Source of the DNA: Streptomyces rhizosphaerihabitans
Lineage (GTDB): Bacteria; Actinomycetota; Actinomycetes; Streptomycetales; Streptomycetaceae
DNA length: 64,000 bases
Reading direction: 5' to 3'
NCBI RefSeq assembly: GCF_025399795.1
Contig: NZ_JAODTZ010000012.1
Coordinates: 62,001 to 126,000 of the forward strand
Of this stretch, positions 7,144 to 15,988 are shown piece by piece; the first letter of the stretch is position 1, and each line of letters opens with the position of its first letter. Below the pieces are notes generated by a model, which had not been told where the DNA came from, did not search any database, and worked only from the letters and a program-made list of their open reading frames with translations. A program made the position numbers and the translations under genes.

Positions 7144-10100
7144 CCGACGGATCGTCAGACATCGTGGACTGCGCCGCATGCGGGCGGCCGGGGCTGCCCG
7201 AGGCGCGGTTCTGCCCGTACTGCGGTGAACAGGTCGCGGCTGACGACCCGTCGGAGACCCGACGCGTCGTCTCCGTGGTCTTCTGCGACCTGGTCGGCTC
7301 GACGGCGCTCAGCGAACGCCTGGACCCCGAGCCGCTGCGCGCCGTCGTCGGGCGTTACTACGAGCGGATGCGGCGTGCCCTGGAGCGGCACGGCGGGACG
7401 GTGGAGAAGTTCATCGGGGACGCGGTCGTCGGTGTGTTCGGCGTCCCCGAACTGCACGAGGACGACGCCCTGCAGGCGGTCCGGGCAGCCGTGGCGATGT
7501 GCCGGCAGGCCGAACTGCTCGATCATGAGCTGTCCGAGCGGCTCGGTGTGCGGATCGCGGTGCGGATCGGAGTGAACACCGGCGAGGTGATGGTCTCCGG
7601 GCACGGAGCCCAGGTGCGGGTGAACGGCGAGATGGTGAATGTCGCGGCGCGGCTCCAGCAGACCGCGGCACCGGGGCAGATCGTGATCGGCGGCGCGACC
7701 CGCGCGCTGGTCAGCGGGGCCGTCCTGCTCGAACCGCTCGCACCGAAGCAGCTCGCCGGTAAGAGCACACCGGTCCCCGCCTGGCTGGTGCGCGACGTCG
7801 ACCCCGACGCCGGCGGCATCCAGCGGCGGATGACCGCGCCGCTGGTGGCCCGGGAGGCCGAACTGCGGTTTCTGCGGGGCAACTTCGATCATCTGCGGGA
7901 CAGCCGGATGGCCAGGATCGTCACGGTCTACGGCGAACCGGGCATCGGGAAGTCGCGGCTGGCACACGAGTTCCTCGGCTGGGCACAGAGCTACGCCAAG
8001 GTCTTCACGGGACGATGCCCGCCGTTCTCGCAGGGTGTCTCGCTCGGCCCGCTGCTCGGCACCCTCGCCGAGCTGGCTCGCGGCGAGCAGGTCGAGCCGG
8101 GGCTGCGGGCGGCGGCCGAGGCGCTCGGCGACGGCGCCGTCGACCACACCGCGGACGATGTGCTCTGGGCGGCCCGCAGACTCTTCGAGGTGGCCGCGGC
8201 GGAGTGCCCCCTGATCCTCGTACTCGACGACATGCAGTGGGCCAAGCCTCTGCTGCTCGACGTCATCGGGCAGCTCGCCCACTCGCTGCGTGATGTGCCG
8301 GTGATGCTGCTCTGCCTGACCCGGCTCGAACTTCTCGACAGCCGCCCGACCTGGTCGGGCGGCATCCTGTCGGCGGCGTCCGCGCTGCTGGCCCCGCTGG
8401 ACCGCGAGGCCGCCGAGAGCCTCGCCCGCAGTCAGTTCGACGTCGCGCTGCACGGCGAGACCGCCGAGGCGACGGTGCGCGGAATCGCGGAACGCTCGGG
8501 CGGCAATCCTCTGTACATCGAGCAACTCGTGGGTGCGGTGGGTGACGGCTCCGGCATCGACTCGCTGCCCCTCACCATCCGGGCGCTGATAGCGGCCCGC
8601 CTGCAGACCCTCGACGCCCACGAGACCGCCATCCTGCAGTGGGCCGCGGTCCACGGCATGGAGTGCACGGCTGAACTGCTCGGAGCCCTGCTCGAACTGG
8701 CGGAACTGCAGCCCGCGTTGGACCGGCTCGCGCACCGGCGGCTGCTGGAGGCCGCCGGCGCCGGCGCCTACCGGTTCCACAATCTGCAGATCAGAGAGGT
8801 CGCCTATGAGTCCATCACGAAGCGGATCCGGGCCCGGATGCACCAGCGGATCGGCGAGCTGCTCGACGAGCTGCACGGCGAGAAGGCGGCCGACGAGATC
8901 GGCGGACACCTCGAACGTGCCCTTGCCTACTTCCACGAACTGGGGAACGCCGAGGCGGCCGAACCGCTCCGGTCCCGGACGGCAGCGGCCCTGCGGACCG
9001 CCGCGGGGCAGGAGATGAGCCAGGGCGATCTGCACACCGCGGCCGATCTGCTGCGCCGTGCCCTCGAAGCGGTGCCCGAGGCCGATCCGGCCCGCAGCCC
9101 GATGCTGACCGAGCTCGGCACCGCGCTGATGGCCACGACCCGGCTCGACGAGGCACGGACCGCTTACGAGGAGGCGGTCGCGCAGGCCGCCCGGCACGGT
9201 GACGGGGCCACGCTGGCCCATGCCCGGCTGGGGCTGGTCCAGCTGCCCACCTCGGAGCTGACCGCCGATCGTCTGCTCCGCTTGGCGTCCGACGCGGTGC
9301 CCGTCTTCACCGAGGCGTCCGACGCCAGGGGACTGAGCAAGGCCTACTCACTGATGGGCCAGGTCCACCAGTCCAACGGCCGCTATCTGCGGGCCGTCGA
9401 GGCCTTTGAACGCAGCAGGTCCGGTACGGTGCCCGGGGCCGACGATCTGCAGCACGCGCAGAGCATCGGGGGCCTCGCCTTCTCTCTCTGGCGCGGCCCC
9501 ACACCGGCGCCGCGGGCGATCGAGGAGTGCGAGTCACTGCTGGCCGGGGTGCCCGCCTCGGGGCGGCTGGTGCGCGTCGCGGCGATGTGTCCCCTCGCCG
9601 TACTGCTTGCGAGCAGATCGCAGCTGACGCGGGCCGAGGGGCTGCTGGGCGAAGCTGAGAGGCTGGTCTCGGAGTTCGCCCATGAGTTCGCCAGGATCTC
9701 GATCGCGGTCTTCGCCGCCACGGTCAAGACCTTCGGCGGAGATCTACCGGCGGCCGAGGAGCGCTTACGGACCGCCTGCACCGCGCTCGGCCGGTTCGGC
9801 GGCGTACAGCACGCCGCGGTGGCCGGCGATCTCATCAGGGTGCTGCTGCGGCTCGGCCGGGCCGCAGAGGCCGTCGACCTCCTGCGCTCGCAGTCGGAAT
9901 GGCAGCACGACGGCGACTTCCCGGCCGGCTGGTTCGGCGCGCGGGCCCGGGCGGAGCTCGCCCGGGGGAACCCGGAGGCCGCCGAGGCGAGCGTCGAAGT
10001 CGCCCTACGGCTCGCCGGTATGACCGATTCCCCGGAGATCCAGGCTGTCGCGCTGCTGGACCAGGCGCATCTGGCGCGAGAACTGGGCCGGGAGCCGGAA

Positions 10101-10205
10101 GCTCGACGGGCGGCGGATCTGGCGCTGGCCCGGTACCGGGCCAAGGGCCATCTGGCCGGTATCGAACAGGCGGAACGGTTCACCCGAGGGGAGGACCCAC
10201 GATGA
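7119..10205 (+). CDS. Zinc-ribbon / class III nucleotide cyclase / AAA-like ATPase / TPR protein
   Basis: The product is 1028 aa. The domain order is an N-terminal double zinc ribbon (CAAC ... CPYC), a class III adenylate/guanylate cyclase domain (VVFCDLVGSTALSERLD, residues ~45-220), an ATPase with Walker A GEPGIGKS (~272) and Walker B VLDDMQW (~370), then ~450 residues of TPR-like helices. It resembles the large cyclase-ATPase signalling proteins of actinomycetes but has no LuxR HTH at its end, so it is probably a signalling or maturation factor rather than a DNA-binding regulator. A start at 7119 overlaps the peptide gene by 25 bp; GTG at 7164 is an alternative. The stop overlaps the subtilase start (ATGA). 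Confidence 0.82.
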   Translation: MGRGCGLVADGSSDIVDCAACGRPGLPEARFCPYCGEQVAADDPSETRRVVSVVFCDLVGSTALSERLDPEPLRAVVGRYYERMRRALERHGGTVEKFIGDAVVGVFGVPELHEDDALQAVRAAVAMCRQAELLDHELSERLGVRIAVRIGVNTGEVMVSGHGAQVRVNGEMVNVAARLQQTAAPGQIVIGGATRALVSGAVLLEPLAPKQLAGKSTPVPAWLVRDVDPDAGGIQRRMTAPLVAREAELRFLRGNFDHLRDSRMARIVTVYGEPGIGKSRLAHEFLGWAQSYAKVFTGRCPPFSQGVSLGPLLGTLAELARGEQVEPGLRAAAEALGDGAVDHTADDVLWAARRLFEVAAAECPLILVLDDMQWAKPLLLDVIGQLAHSLRDVPVMLLCLTRLELLDSRPTWSGGILSAASALLAPLDREAAESLARSQFDVALHGETAEATVRGIAERSGGNPLYIEQLVGAVGDGSGIDSLPLTIRALIAARLQTLDAHETAILQWAAVHGMECTAELLGALLELAELQPALDRLAHRRLLEAAGAGAYRFHNLQIREVAYESITKRIRARMHQRIGELLDELHGEKAADEIGGHLERALAYFHELGNAEAAEPLRSRTAAALRTAAGQEMSQGDLHTAADLLRRALEAVPEADPARSPMLTELGTALMATTRLDEARTAYEEAVAQAARHGDGATLAHARLGLVQLPTSELTADRLLRLASDAVPVFTEASDARGLSKAYSLMGQVHQSNGRYLRAVEAFERSRSGTVPGADDLQHAQSIGGLAFSLWRGPTPAPRAIEECESLLAGVPASGRLVRVAAMCPLAVLLASRSQLTRAEGLLGEAERLVSEFAHEFARISIAVFAATVKTFGGDLPAAEERLRTACTALGRFGGVQHAAVAGDLIRVLLRLGRAAEAVDLLRSQSEWQHDGDFPAGWFGARARAELARGNPEAAEASVEVALRLAGMTDSPEIQAVALLDQAHLARELGREPEARRAADLALARYRAKGHLAGIEQAERFTRGEDPR

Positions 10206-11038
10206 CCCCCGGGCGCGGCGGAGCGGAACTCTCCCTGTCCTGGCGGCTCGGCGACGACCCCGCCGGCACGGCACCGCAGCCGGCGAGCTGGCCGCACCCG
10301 ATCAGCAAGGAGTGGGCCTGGGGCGACGGCTCGGGCGCCGGGGCCCGGGTCTGCATCCTCGACAGTGGGGTCGAACAGGATCATCCGCAGGTCGGTCCCA
10401 TCCAGGGGGCGTACGCGGTGCAGGAGACCCAGGGCGGGCAATCGGTCGTCACCGAGGACACCGAAGGCGATGTCTGCGGGCACGGCACGGCGTGCGCCAG
10501 CATCATCCGGTCGCTCGCCCCGGCCTGCGAGATCATCAGTGTGCGCGTGCTCGGACTCGGCTACTTCGGCAGCGGCGAGGCGCTGATCACGGGTCTGCGC
10601 TGGGCGCTGGAACAGGACTTCGACGTCATCAACATGAGCCTGTCCACCACCAAACCCGAGGTGGCACGGACCCTCTACCACCTGGCCGATGTCGCGTACT
10701 TCCGGCGCAACCTGATCGTCGCGTCGGCGCACAATACGCCGATAGAGAGCTTCCCCTGGCGCTTCGCCTCGGTGATCTCCGTCGGCAGCCACAAACAGCC
10801 GGACCCGGAGCTGCTGGTGTACAACCCGGCGCCGCCGGTCGAGTTCTTCGCCCGCGGTGACCGGGTGCCGGTCGGCTGGCTGAACGGCGGCGAGATGGTC
10901 TGCAGCGGCAACAGCTTCGCCACTCCGCACGTCAGCGGCATGTGCGCGCGCATCCTCGGCGCACACGGCGGCCTGACTCCGTATCAAGTGAAGACGGTGC
11001 TTCATCTCATCGCGGGAAACGTCACGGGAGGAACCTGA
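10202..11038 (+). CDS. Subtilisin-like serine peptidase (S8), apparently cytoplasmic
   Basis: This 278-aa peptidase has an intact catalytic triad: D54 in CILDSGVEQDH, H94 in CGHGTACAS and S238 in GNSFATPHVSG. The oxyanion Asn is likely in SAHNT. The domain is compact, with no signal peptide, propeptide or transmembrane segment, unlike secreted subtilases, so it probably acts inside the cell. Within an operon coding a small precursor it is a good candidate for leader removal or core release, as S8 domains do in cyanobactin pathways. It is ATGA-coupled to the cyclase gene and abuts the GAF gene (TGATG). Confidence 0.85.
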   Translation: MTPGRGGAELSLSWRLGDDPAGTAPQPASWPHPISKEWAWGDGSGAGARVCILDSGVEQDHPQVGPIQGAYAVQETQGGQSVVTEDTEGDVCGHGTACASIIRSLAPACEIISVRVLGLGYFGSGEALITGLRWALEQDFDVINMSLSTTKPEVARTLYHLADVAYFRRNLIVASAHNTPIESFPWRFASVISVGSHKQPDPELLVYNPAPPVEFFARGDRVPVGWLNGGEMVCSGNSFATPHVSGMCARILGAHGGLTPYQVKTVLHLIAGNVTGGT

Positions 11039-11670
11039 TGGAGGGACAAGACCTCGCCCTGCTGCTCGGCGCGGGCAGCGCCGAGAACGGGCGAGCGCAC
11101 CGGCTGCTCCTCCAGTCGATCGCGGAGACCACGCGAGCGGCGTGTGTCGCCCAGGCCTGCTCGATCCAGCGGCTCGACATCGCCCGGCGTGAATTCGTCT
11201 TCGAGGCGGTCGCGGGACAGGGCGAGGACTCGATGATCGGCCGCAGGTACCCGTCCGACCGGGGGATCGCCGGCTGGACGCTGCTGTCCCGCCAGTCGAT
11301 CGTGGTGGATGACGTGTCGGTGGAGCCCTCCTTCGCCAAGGACGTCGCCGAATCCACCGGATACGTACCACGGTCGATCGTCGCCTTTCCACTGATCAAG
11401 GACGATGCGCCGGTCGGTGTGATGGAGGTGCTCGACTACGAGCTGGACGAGGAGCGCGGGATCGGGTGTCTGGAGTTCGTCGCGCCCTTCGCCGGTCAGG
11501 CGTCGATCGTGCTGCAACTCGTCGAGCGCGACAGAACGGTGGGCGAGGCTGTGGAGGCCGACGCCGAGCTGCGTGAACTGGCCGCGCTGACCTCGGCCTT
11601 CTCGGCCCTGAGCGAGGAGAAGCGACAGACGGCCGTCCGGCTGCTGCGGCTCATCAGGGAGCTGATGTAG
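11038..11670 (+). CDS. GAF domain protein
   Basis: The product is 210 aa. Residues ~25-165 form a GAF domain: 'ACSIQRLDIARREFVFEAV', then GIAGWTLLSRQSIVVDDV, VPRSIVAFPLI and GVMEVLDYE match the usual GAF strands and the 'G-x-A-G-W' segment. The C-terminal ~45 residues are a charged helix. There is no HTH, kinase or cyclase domain, so it probably senses a ligand and acts on a partner, perhaps the upstream cyclase/ATPase protein. GGGAGG lies 7 nt before the ATG. It is the last gene of the rightward operon and overlaps the S9 peptidase gene tail-to-tail by 17 bp. Confidence 0.75.
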   Translation: MEGQDLALLLGAGSAENGRAHRLLLQSIAETTRAACVAQACSIQRLDIARREFVFEAVAGQGEDSMIGRRYPSDRGIAGWTLLSRQSIVVDDVSVEPSFAKDVAESTGYVPRSIVAFPLIKDDAPVGVMEVLDYELDEERGIGCLEFVAPFAGQASIVLQLVERDRTVGEAVEADAELRELAALTSAFSALSEEKRQTAVRLLRLIRELM

Positions 11671-13609
11671 CGGCTGTCCCGGGCAGCTGAGTCGTCCACC
11701 AGTCCAGTAGTGCCGCACCGCGGGCGCGCCGGACGGACGGCGGTGCCGCGCCGACGCTGTGGCCGCAATCCGCCAGTACGGCGAACTCGGCAGGCACACC
11801 CTCCTCCACCAGCCGGCCGAACAGCAGCTGGCATTCGGCCGGCGGGCAGCGCCGGTCCAACTCCCCGGCCAGGACGAGCACGGGCGAGGAGTTGTGCAGC
11901 GGTACGGTGAGCGGATCCGGACGCTGTCCGGGCCCGGGGCCGCCCCGCCAGTAGCCGTCGGTGACCGGAATGCCCAGATCGCTGCCGGTGCGGTGGAAGT
12001 CCCAACTGACGATGGCGCGTTCCACCACGGCGGCCTTGATCAGCGGTGTCCGGCTCCACAGCAGCGCGGCCAAGTAGCCGCCGTAGGAGACACCGTGCAC
12101 GCCGACCCGGTCCTGATCGATCCCGGGCAGACCCACCACGGCGTCGAGCGCCGCGGCGACGTCGTCGAGATCGATCGTCCCGGGCCCGCCGAGCAGCGCG
12201 GCCGTGAAGTCCTCGCCGCGTCCGGCCGCACCGCGCGGATTCAGATAGAGGCCCGCGTAGCCGTGCGCGGCCAGCCGCTGGACATCGGGCGGGACCGTCC
12301 AGCCGGCCTGGGCGCCGGGACCCCCGTGCAGCCAGACCACGAGGGGCGCGGGCTCGGGCCCCTCCGGCGTGACCAGCCAGGCGTCGATCCCCGCGATGTC
12401 CAGGGGCCGGAGCCGGGGCGTGCCGTCCGTCTGCCAGGTGGTGGCCGGCGGGACGGGCAGGACGGTCGCCGCAGGCTCGGGCAGCTCTTCGGCGGGCAGG
12501 AAGAGTACGTCCTCCGCGGTCGCCCCCGAGCGCACCAGGGCGGCGATCCCGCCGGGCCCGGCGTCGTACGCGTGCACCTCGCAGGGACCGTCGAGCATCC
12601 GGCGCTGTCTGCCGGGCCGTTCCGGATCGAGCAGCAGCAGCGGCATCGCGCCGCGGGCCAGTTGCACGGTGACGAGCAGACCGCCCACGGCGGCAAGCCC
12701 GTGGGCATAAGAGGTCAGCGGATGGGCGATGTCGCACGCCGCCGGGTCGGTCAACCGGAGTACCCGTTCGCCGGACTCCGGATCGACGGTGTACACGGCT
12801 CCGACACTGCCGCAGCCCGCGGCACGGGTCAGCGCCACGCAGGCGACCGCCCCGCCGGGCAGCGGAAGCGAGGCCGCGGCGACGAGGTCGGGCTCGGTGA
12901 GCTGACGTTCGTGGCCGCTGTCCAGGTCGACTCCGAAGAGCTGGGCGCCGAAGTCGCGGAAGCGTTCGTCGTGCCGTTCGGTGACAAAGTGCAGCGTCCG
13001 GCCGTCCGGCGCCCAGCTGAGGTGTCGGCAGTCGGTGGGCGACTCGATCACCGTGGGCTTCTCGTCGCCGGGCCCGAAACCCCCGTAGCCGTCGTAGCCC
13101 CGGAAAACATGGACCTGCCGTACGTCCTCGCCGAGCCAGCCACGCCCGTCCAGGTCGAAGCCGAGCCGCCGGGTGCGGTGCAGCGGGCGCGGGCCGCCCG
13201 GAAGGGCTGCGCACGACCACGCGAAACCGTTGCCCTGCGGGTGCCACACCGGTGCGCCGCCGGAGATCATCGGAGGTGTGGCCCGGACGGCCGTACCGGC
13301 ATCCGGATCGATCACCACGCAGACCTGTCCCTCCTCGGCCCGGGCCAGGCCAAGAAGCCTTCGCCCGGTCGGGGCGAACACCAGCTCGGTGCAGCCTGTA
13401 TCCAGTCTGGTCCAGGCCGCGGATGCGGCAGTCGAGCGGATCCAGGTGGTGGCCCGGTCCCGGTCCGCGGCTGGGTCGGGGGCCACCAGGGTGGCGGCCA
13501 CGAGCATGCCATCGGCCGACAGCGCGAGCCCGGTGAGGGCGCCGGCTCCCGCGGGCACCCCCAGGCTCAGCCATCCAGGCGCCGCCTCGGTGAACGGAGA
13601 GGGTGGCAA
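11654..13609 (-). CDS. S9 family (prolyl oligopeptidase/acylaminoacyl-type) peptidase
   Basis: The product is 651 aa. The N-terminal ~390 residues form a degenerate beta-propeller (repeats around WAPDGRTLHFV and WHPQGNGFAW). The C-terminal ~260 residues are an alpha/beta-hydrolase with GVSYGGY as the nucleophile elbow, an acid near AGELDRRCPP, and His in DCGHSVG. No signal peptide is visible, so it is likely cytosolic and acts on short peptides. The start is a TTG at 13609, 1 bp after the stop of the upstream gene; a GTG 18 codons inside is an alternative. Its place behind the peptide operon suggests trimming or degradation of the peptide or its leader. Confidence 0.8.
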   Translation of the reverse strand: MPPSPFTEAAPGWLSLGVPAGAGALTGLALSADGMLVAATLVAPDPAADRDRATTWIRSTAASAAWTRLDTGCTELVFAPTGRRLLGLARAEEGQVCVVIDPDAGTAVRATPPMISGGAPVWHPQGNGFAWSCAALPGGPRPLHRTRRLGFDLDGRGWLGEDVRQVHVFRGYDGYGGFGPGDEKPTVIESPTDCRHLSWAPDGRTLHFVTERHDERFRDFGAQLFGVDLDSGHERQLTEPDLVAAASLPLPGGAVACVALTRAAGCGSVGAVYTVDPESGERVLRLTDPAACDIAHPLTSYAHGLAAVGGLLVTVQLARGAMPLLLLDPERPGRQRRMLDGPCEVHAYDAGPGGIAALVRSGATAEDVLFLPAEELPEPAATVLPVPPATTWQTDGTPRLRPLDIAGIDAWLVTPEGPEPAPLVVWLHGGPGAQAGWTVPPDVQRLAAHGYAGLYLNPRGAAGRGEDFTAALLGGPGTIDLDDVAAALDAVVGLPGIDQDRVGVHGVSYGGYLAALLWSRTPLIKAAVVERAIVSWDFHRTGSDLGIPVTDGYWRGGPGPGQRPDPLTVPLHNSSPVLVLAGELDRRCPPAECQLLFGRLVEEGVPAEFAVLADCGHSVGAAPPSVRRARGAALLDWWTTQLPGTAATSAP

Positions 13610-13610
13610 G

Positions 13611-14576
13611 TCAGTGCCTTTCCGGCAAACCGGTCGGATCGCCTGGTACGGGAATCAGGAGCGGGGTTCTGGCCGTCCGCACGCTCTCCGGGATGAGCGG
13701 TTTGAGGCGGTGCGGTTCGCCCGGCGTACGCCGGTTCTCCTGGCCGAGTTCCGCGTACCAGCGGTCGGCGGCCGCGGAGGAGACGTTGTCCCAGGCGTAA
13801 TGCCGGATGGGCCGCTGCGCGTCGGTCTCGGGGTCCGCCTTGGCGACCTCCGTGGCGCCGTGCAGCAGCCCGGCCTCCTCGACCCGGTTGACGAAGACGG
13901 TGAACGGGGTGTCGTCGGTCATGTCCACCTGGTAGGCGACGGAGTAGTCCTCGAGCAGTGCGCGGTAGTGCGGCAACCGGAAGGTGAGATTCCGGCTGGC
14001 GGGAACCTTGTCCAGAATCTCTCTGATGTCGAGGCCCCGGTCGCGGCAATAGGCTCGGCCGTCACAGAAGACGGGCCAGCCGCCGCGGATGTTGACGTTG
14101 GGGCCGTAGAGGTTCGAGCCGAGCGGTTCGACGATATCGAAGTGGGCCTGCTGATTGGCTCGGAAATCGATGCCGTCGCCCATGAAGTTCACGTTGATGC
14201 CGTAGCCGTCGAGATCGAACTCGATCGGTTCCAGCGGCAGCCCCGAAGGGTTCAGCTCATCCGGATAGCGCTCGCAGAGACGCTCGAACGCCTGGTCGCA
14301 GAGCTCCCGGCGTAAGCGCCGGGTCCATTCGACCGCTTCCGATTCGGCCAGCCCGGCCGCGCGGAAGGTGGGCATCGCATGATGGACCAGGGCCAGCCGC
14401 GGGCTCGTCCCGGTGAGTGCCAGACATTCGGTCACGGCATGGACCAGCGCGGCCGACGGATGCCAGGTCAGCTCTCCCGCTTCGGCGAGCAGCAGCGAAG
14501 GGGTGATGCGGATCAGGGCCCCGGAGGGCGGCCGTAATCGGTGGAAGCCGCCGTGAGGTTCTGGTGTCGATGGCAC
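13611..14576 (-). CDS. Conserved protein of unknown function (possible HxD metalloenzyme)
   Basis: I do not recognise this 321-aa protein. The N-terminal ~130 residues are helical. The centre has QQAHFDIVEPLGSN followed by YGPNVNIRGGWPVFCDGRAYC, and a later IRHYAWDNVS. An H-x-D pair plus a distal His would be compatible with an Fe(II)/2-oxoglutarate-type site, but the match is weak and only a suggestion. It is the first gene of a two-gene leftward unit with the S9 peptidase (1-bp gap) and is divergent from the amino-acid dehydrogenase gene, from which it is separated by 68 bp. Confidence 0.55.
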   Translation of the reverse strand: MPSTPEPHGGFHRLRPPSGALIRITPSLLLAEAGELTWHPSAALVHAVTECLALTGTSPRLALVHHAMPTFRAAGLAESEAVEWTRRLRRELCDQAFERLCERYPDELNPSGLPLEPIEFDLDGYGINVNFMGDGIDFRANQQAHFDIVEPLGSNLYGPNVNIRGGWPVFCDGRAYCRDRGLDIREILDKVPASRNLTFRLPHYRALLEDYSVAYQVDMTDDTPFTVFVNRVEEAGLLHGATEVAKADPETDAQRPIRHYAWDNVSSAAADRWYAELGQENRRTPGEPHRLKPLIPESVRTARTPLLIPVPGDPTGLPERH

Positions 14577-14644
14577 ACTGACGTGACTAGTGGATCGCCT
14601 CAGCCGGTGTCAATACCGCCCAACGCCCGTCCCCTGGAGGGCCG

Positions 14645-15988
14645 TTGAATTCAGCTGCCCTCATCCGCGTCCGTCGTGCAGGAGCGCCGTTGATATCCAC
14701 CGCACCTCTCCTCGCCGTCACCTGGACCGACCCGGTCACCGGCCGCCAGGGCCATCTGGTCATCGACACGCTGGTCCGCGGGGTCGCCAGCGGCGGCTTG
14801 CGGATGCGGGTCGGTTGCACCCTCGGCGAGGTCGCCGACCTGGCTCGCGGCATGACGGTGAAGGAGGCCCTGCACTACGACCCGCAGGCCCGTTATGTGC
14901 CACTCGGCGGCGCGAAGGGCGGCATCGACTGCGATCCGCTGGATCCGCGGGCTCATGGCGTACTGGTGCGCTATCTGCGGGCGATGAGGCCGTACGTGGA
15001 GAACTGCTGGGCCCTGGGGGAGGATCTGGGGCTGTCCCAGGACACCGTGGACCAGGCGCTGATGGAGGTCGGAGTGGCCTCCGCGGCGCAGGCGGTCCGG
15101 CCCCTGCTGGACGACGAGGAGGCCGCCCGGCAGCGGCTCGCCGACGCGTTCGCCCTGCGGGTCGAGGGCGTCGGGCTCGGTGAGTTGGTGGGCGGCTGCG
15201 GGGTGGCCGAGTCGGTGCTGGTCGGGCTGGAACGGGCCGGCCGGGCGTACGAGGACACCCGGGTGGCCATCCAGGGCTTCGGGACGATGGGAGGGGCGAC
15301 CGGCCGGTTTCTGGCGCAGGCGGGGCTGAGGGTCGTCGCGGTCGCGGATGTCAAGGGAACGATCGTCAACGCGGACGGCCTCGACGTCGAGCGGCTGCTC
15401 GCTGCGCGAGATGCGCACGGCACCGTGGACCGAGAGTGCCTACGGCCCGGCGACGCCGAACGGGAGGGCGAGGCCTGGCTGTCGGCGGACGCGGAGGTGC
15501 TGGTGCCGGCCGCGGTCTCGTACTGCATCGACGATACGAACGAGGCACGGATACGGGCCCGGTGGATCGTCGAGGCCGCGAACCTCCCGGTGCTGCCGTC
15601 GTCCGAGCGGCGGCTGGGAGCCCGCGGCATCACCGTGCTGCCGGACGTCATCGTGAACTCCGCGACCAACGCCTGGTGGTGGTGGACGCTGTTCGGCGAT
15701 CTGGAGGCTGACGTGGAGCAGACCTTCAGGCACATCAGGTGCTCGATGCGGCGGTTGATCGACGAGGTGCTGCGGCGGGCCGACCGGGAGGGTGTGACGC
15801 CACGCGCGGCGGCGCACGGACTGGCAGGGGAGCGGCTGCCGGTGATCGCCGGCCGGTACGGGCGGTACGCGGTGTCAGGAGAGCGCGGCCCTCATGCGCT
15901 CGCCGACACCTCGCGCGGCGTCGGCGGTCAGGCCGATCAGAGAGACCCGTACCGCGGGTTCCCCGGCCCCGAAGGCGGCCCCGGGTGA
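14645..15988 (+). CDS. Glu/Leu/Phe/Val dehydrogenase family protein
   Basis: The product is 447 aa as read. It catalyses NAD(P)-dependent oxidative deamination of an amino acid, or the reverse. Visible features are the catalytic-Lys motif GGAKGGIDCDP, EDLGLSQDTVD, the Rossmann motif IQGFGTMGGATGRFL and ITVLPDVIVNSATNAWWW. The substrate cannot be assigned. The TTG start has GGAGGG just upstream (14635-14640). The last ~35 residues are Gly/Pro-rich, and the gene runs 114 bp into the oppositely oriented aminotransferase gene, so the tail may be an extension after loss of an earlier stop. Confidence 0.85.
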   Translation: MNSAALIRVRRAGAPLISTAPLLAVTWTDPVTGRQGHLVIDTLVRGVASGGLRMRVGCTLGEVADLARGMTVKEALHYDPQARYVPLGGAKGGIDCDPLDPRAHGVLVRYLRAMRPYVENCWALGEDLGLSQDTVDQALMEVGVASAAQAVRPLLDDEEAARQRLADAFALRVEGVGLGELVGGCGVAESVLVGLERAGRAYEDTRVAIQGFGTMGGATGRFLAQAGLRVVAVADVKGTIVNADGLDVERLLAARDAHGTVDRECLRPGDAEREGEAWLSADAEVLVPAAVSYCIDDTNEARIRARWIVEAANLPVLPSSERRLGARGITVLPDVIVNSATNAWWWWTLFGDLEADVEQTFRHIRCSMRRLIDEVLRRADREGVTPRAAAHGLAGERLPVIAGRYGRYAVSGERGPHALADTSRGVGGQADQRDPYRGFPGPEGGPG

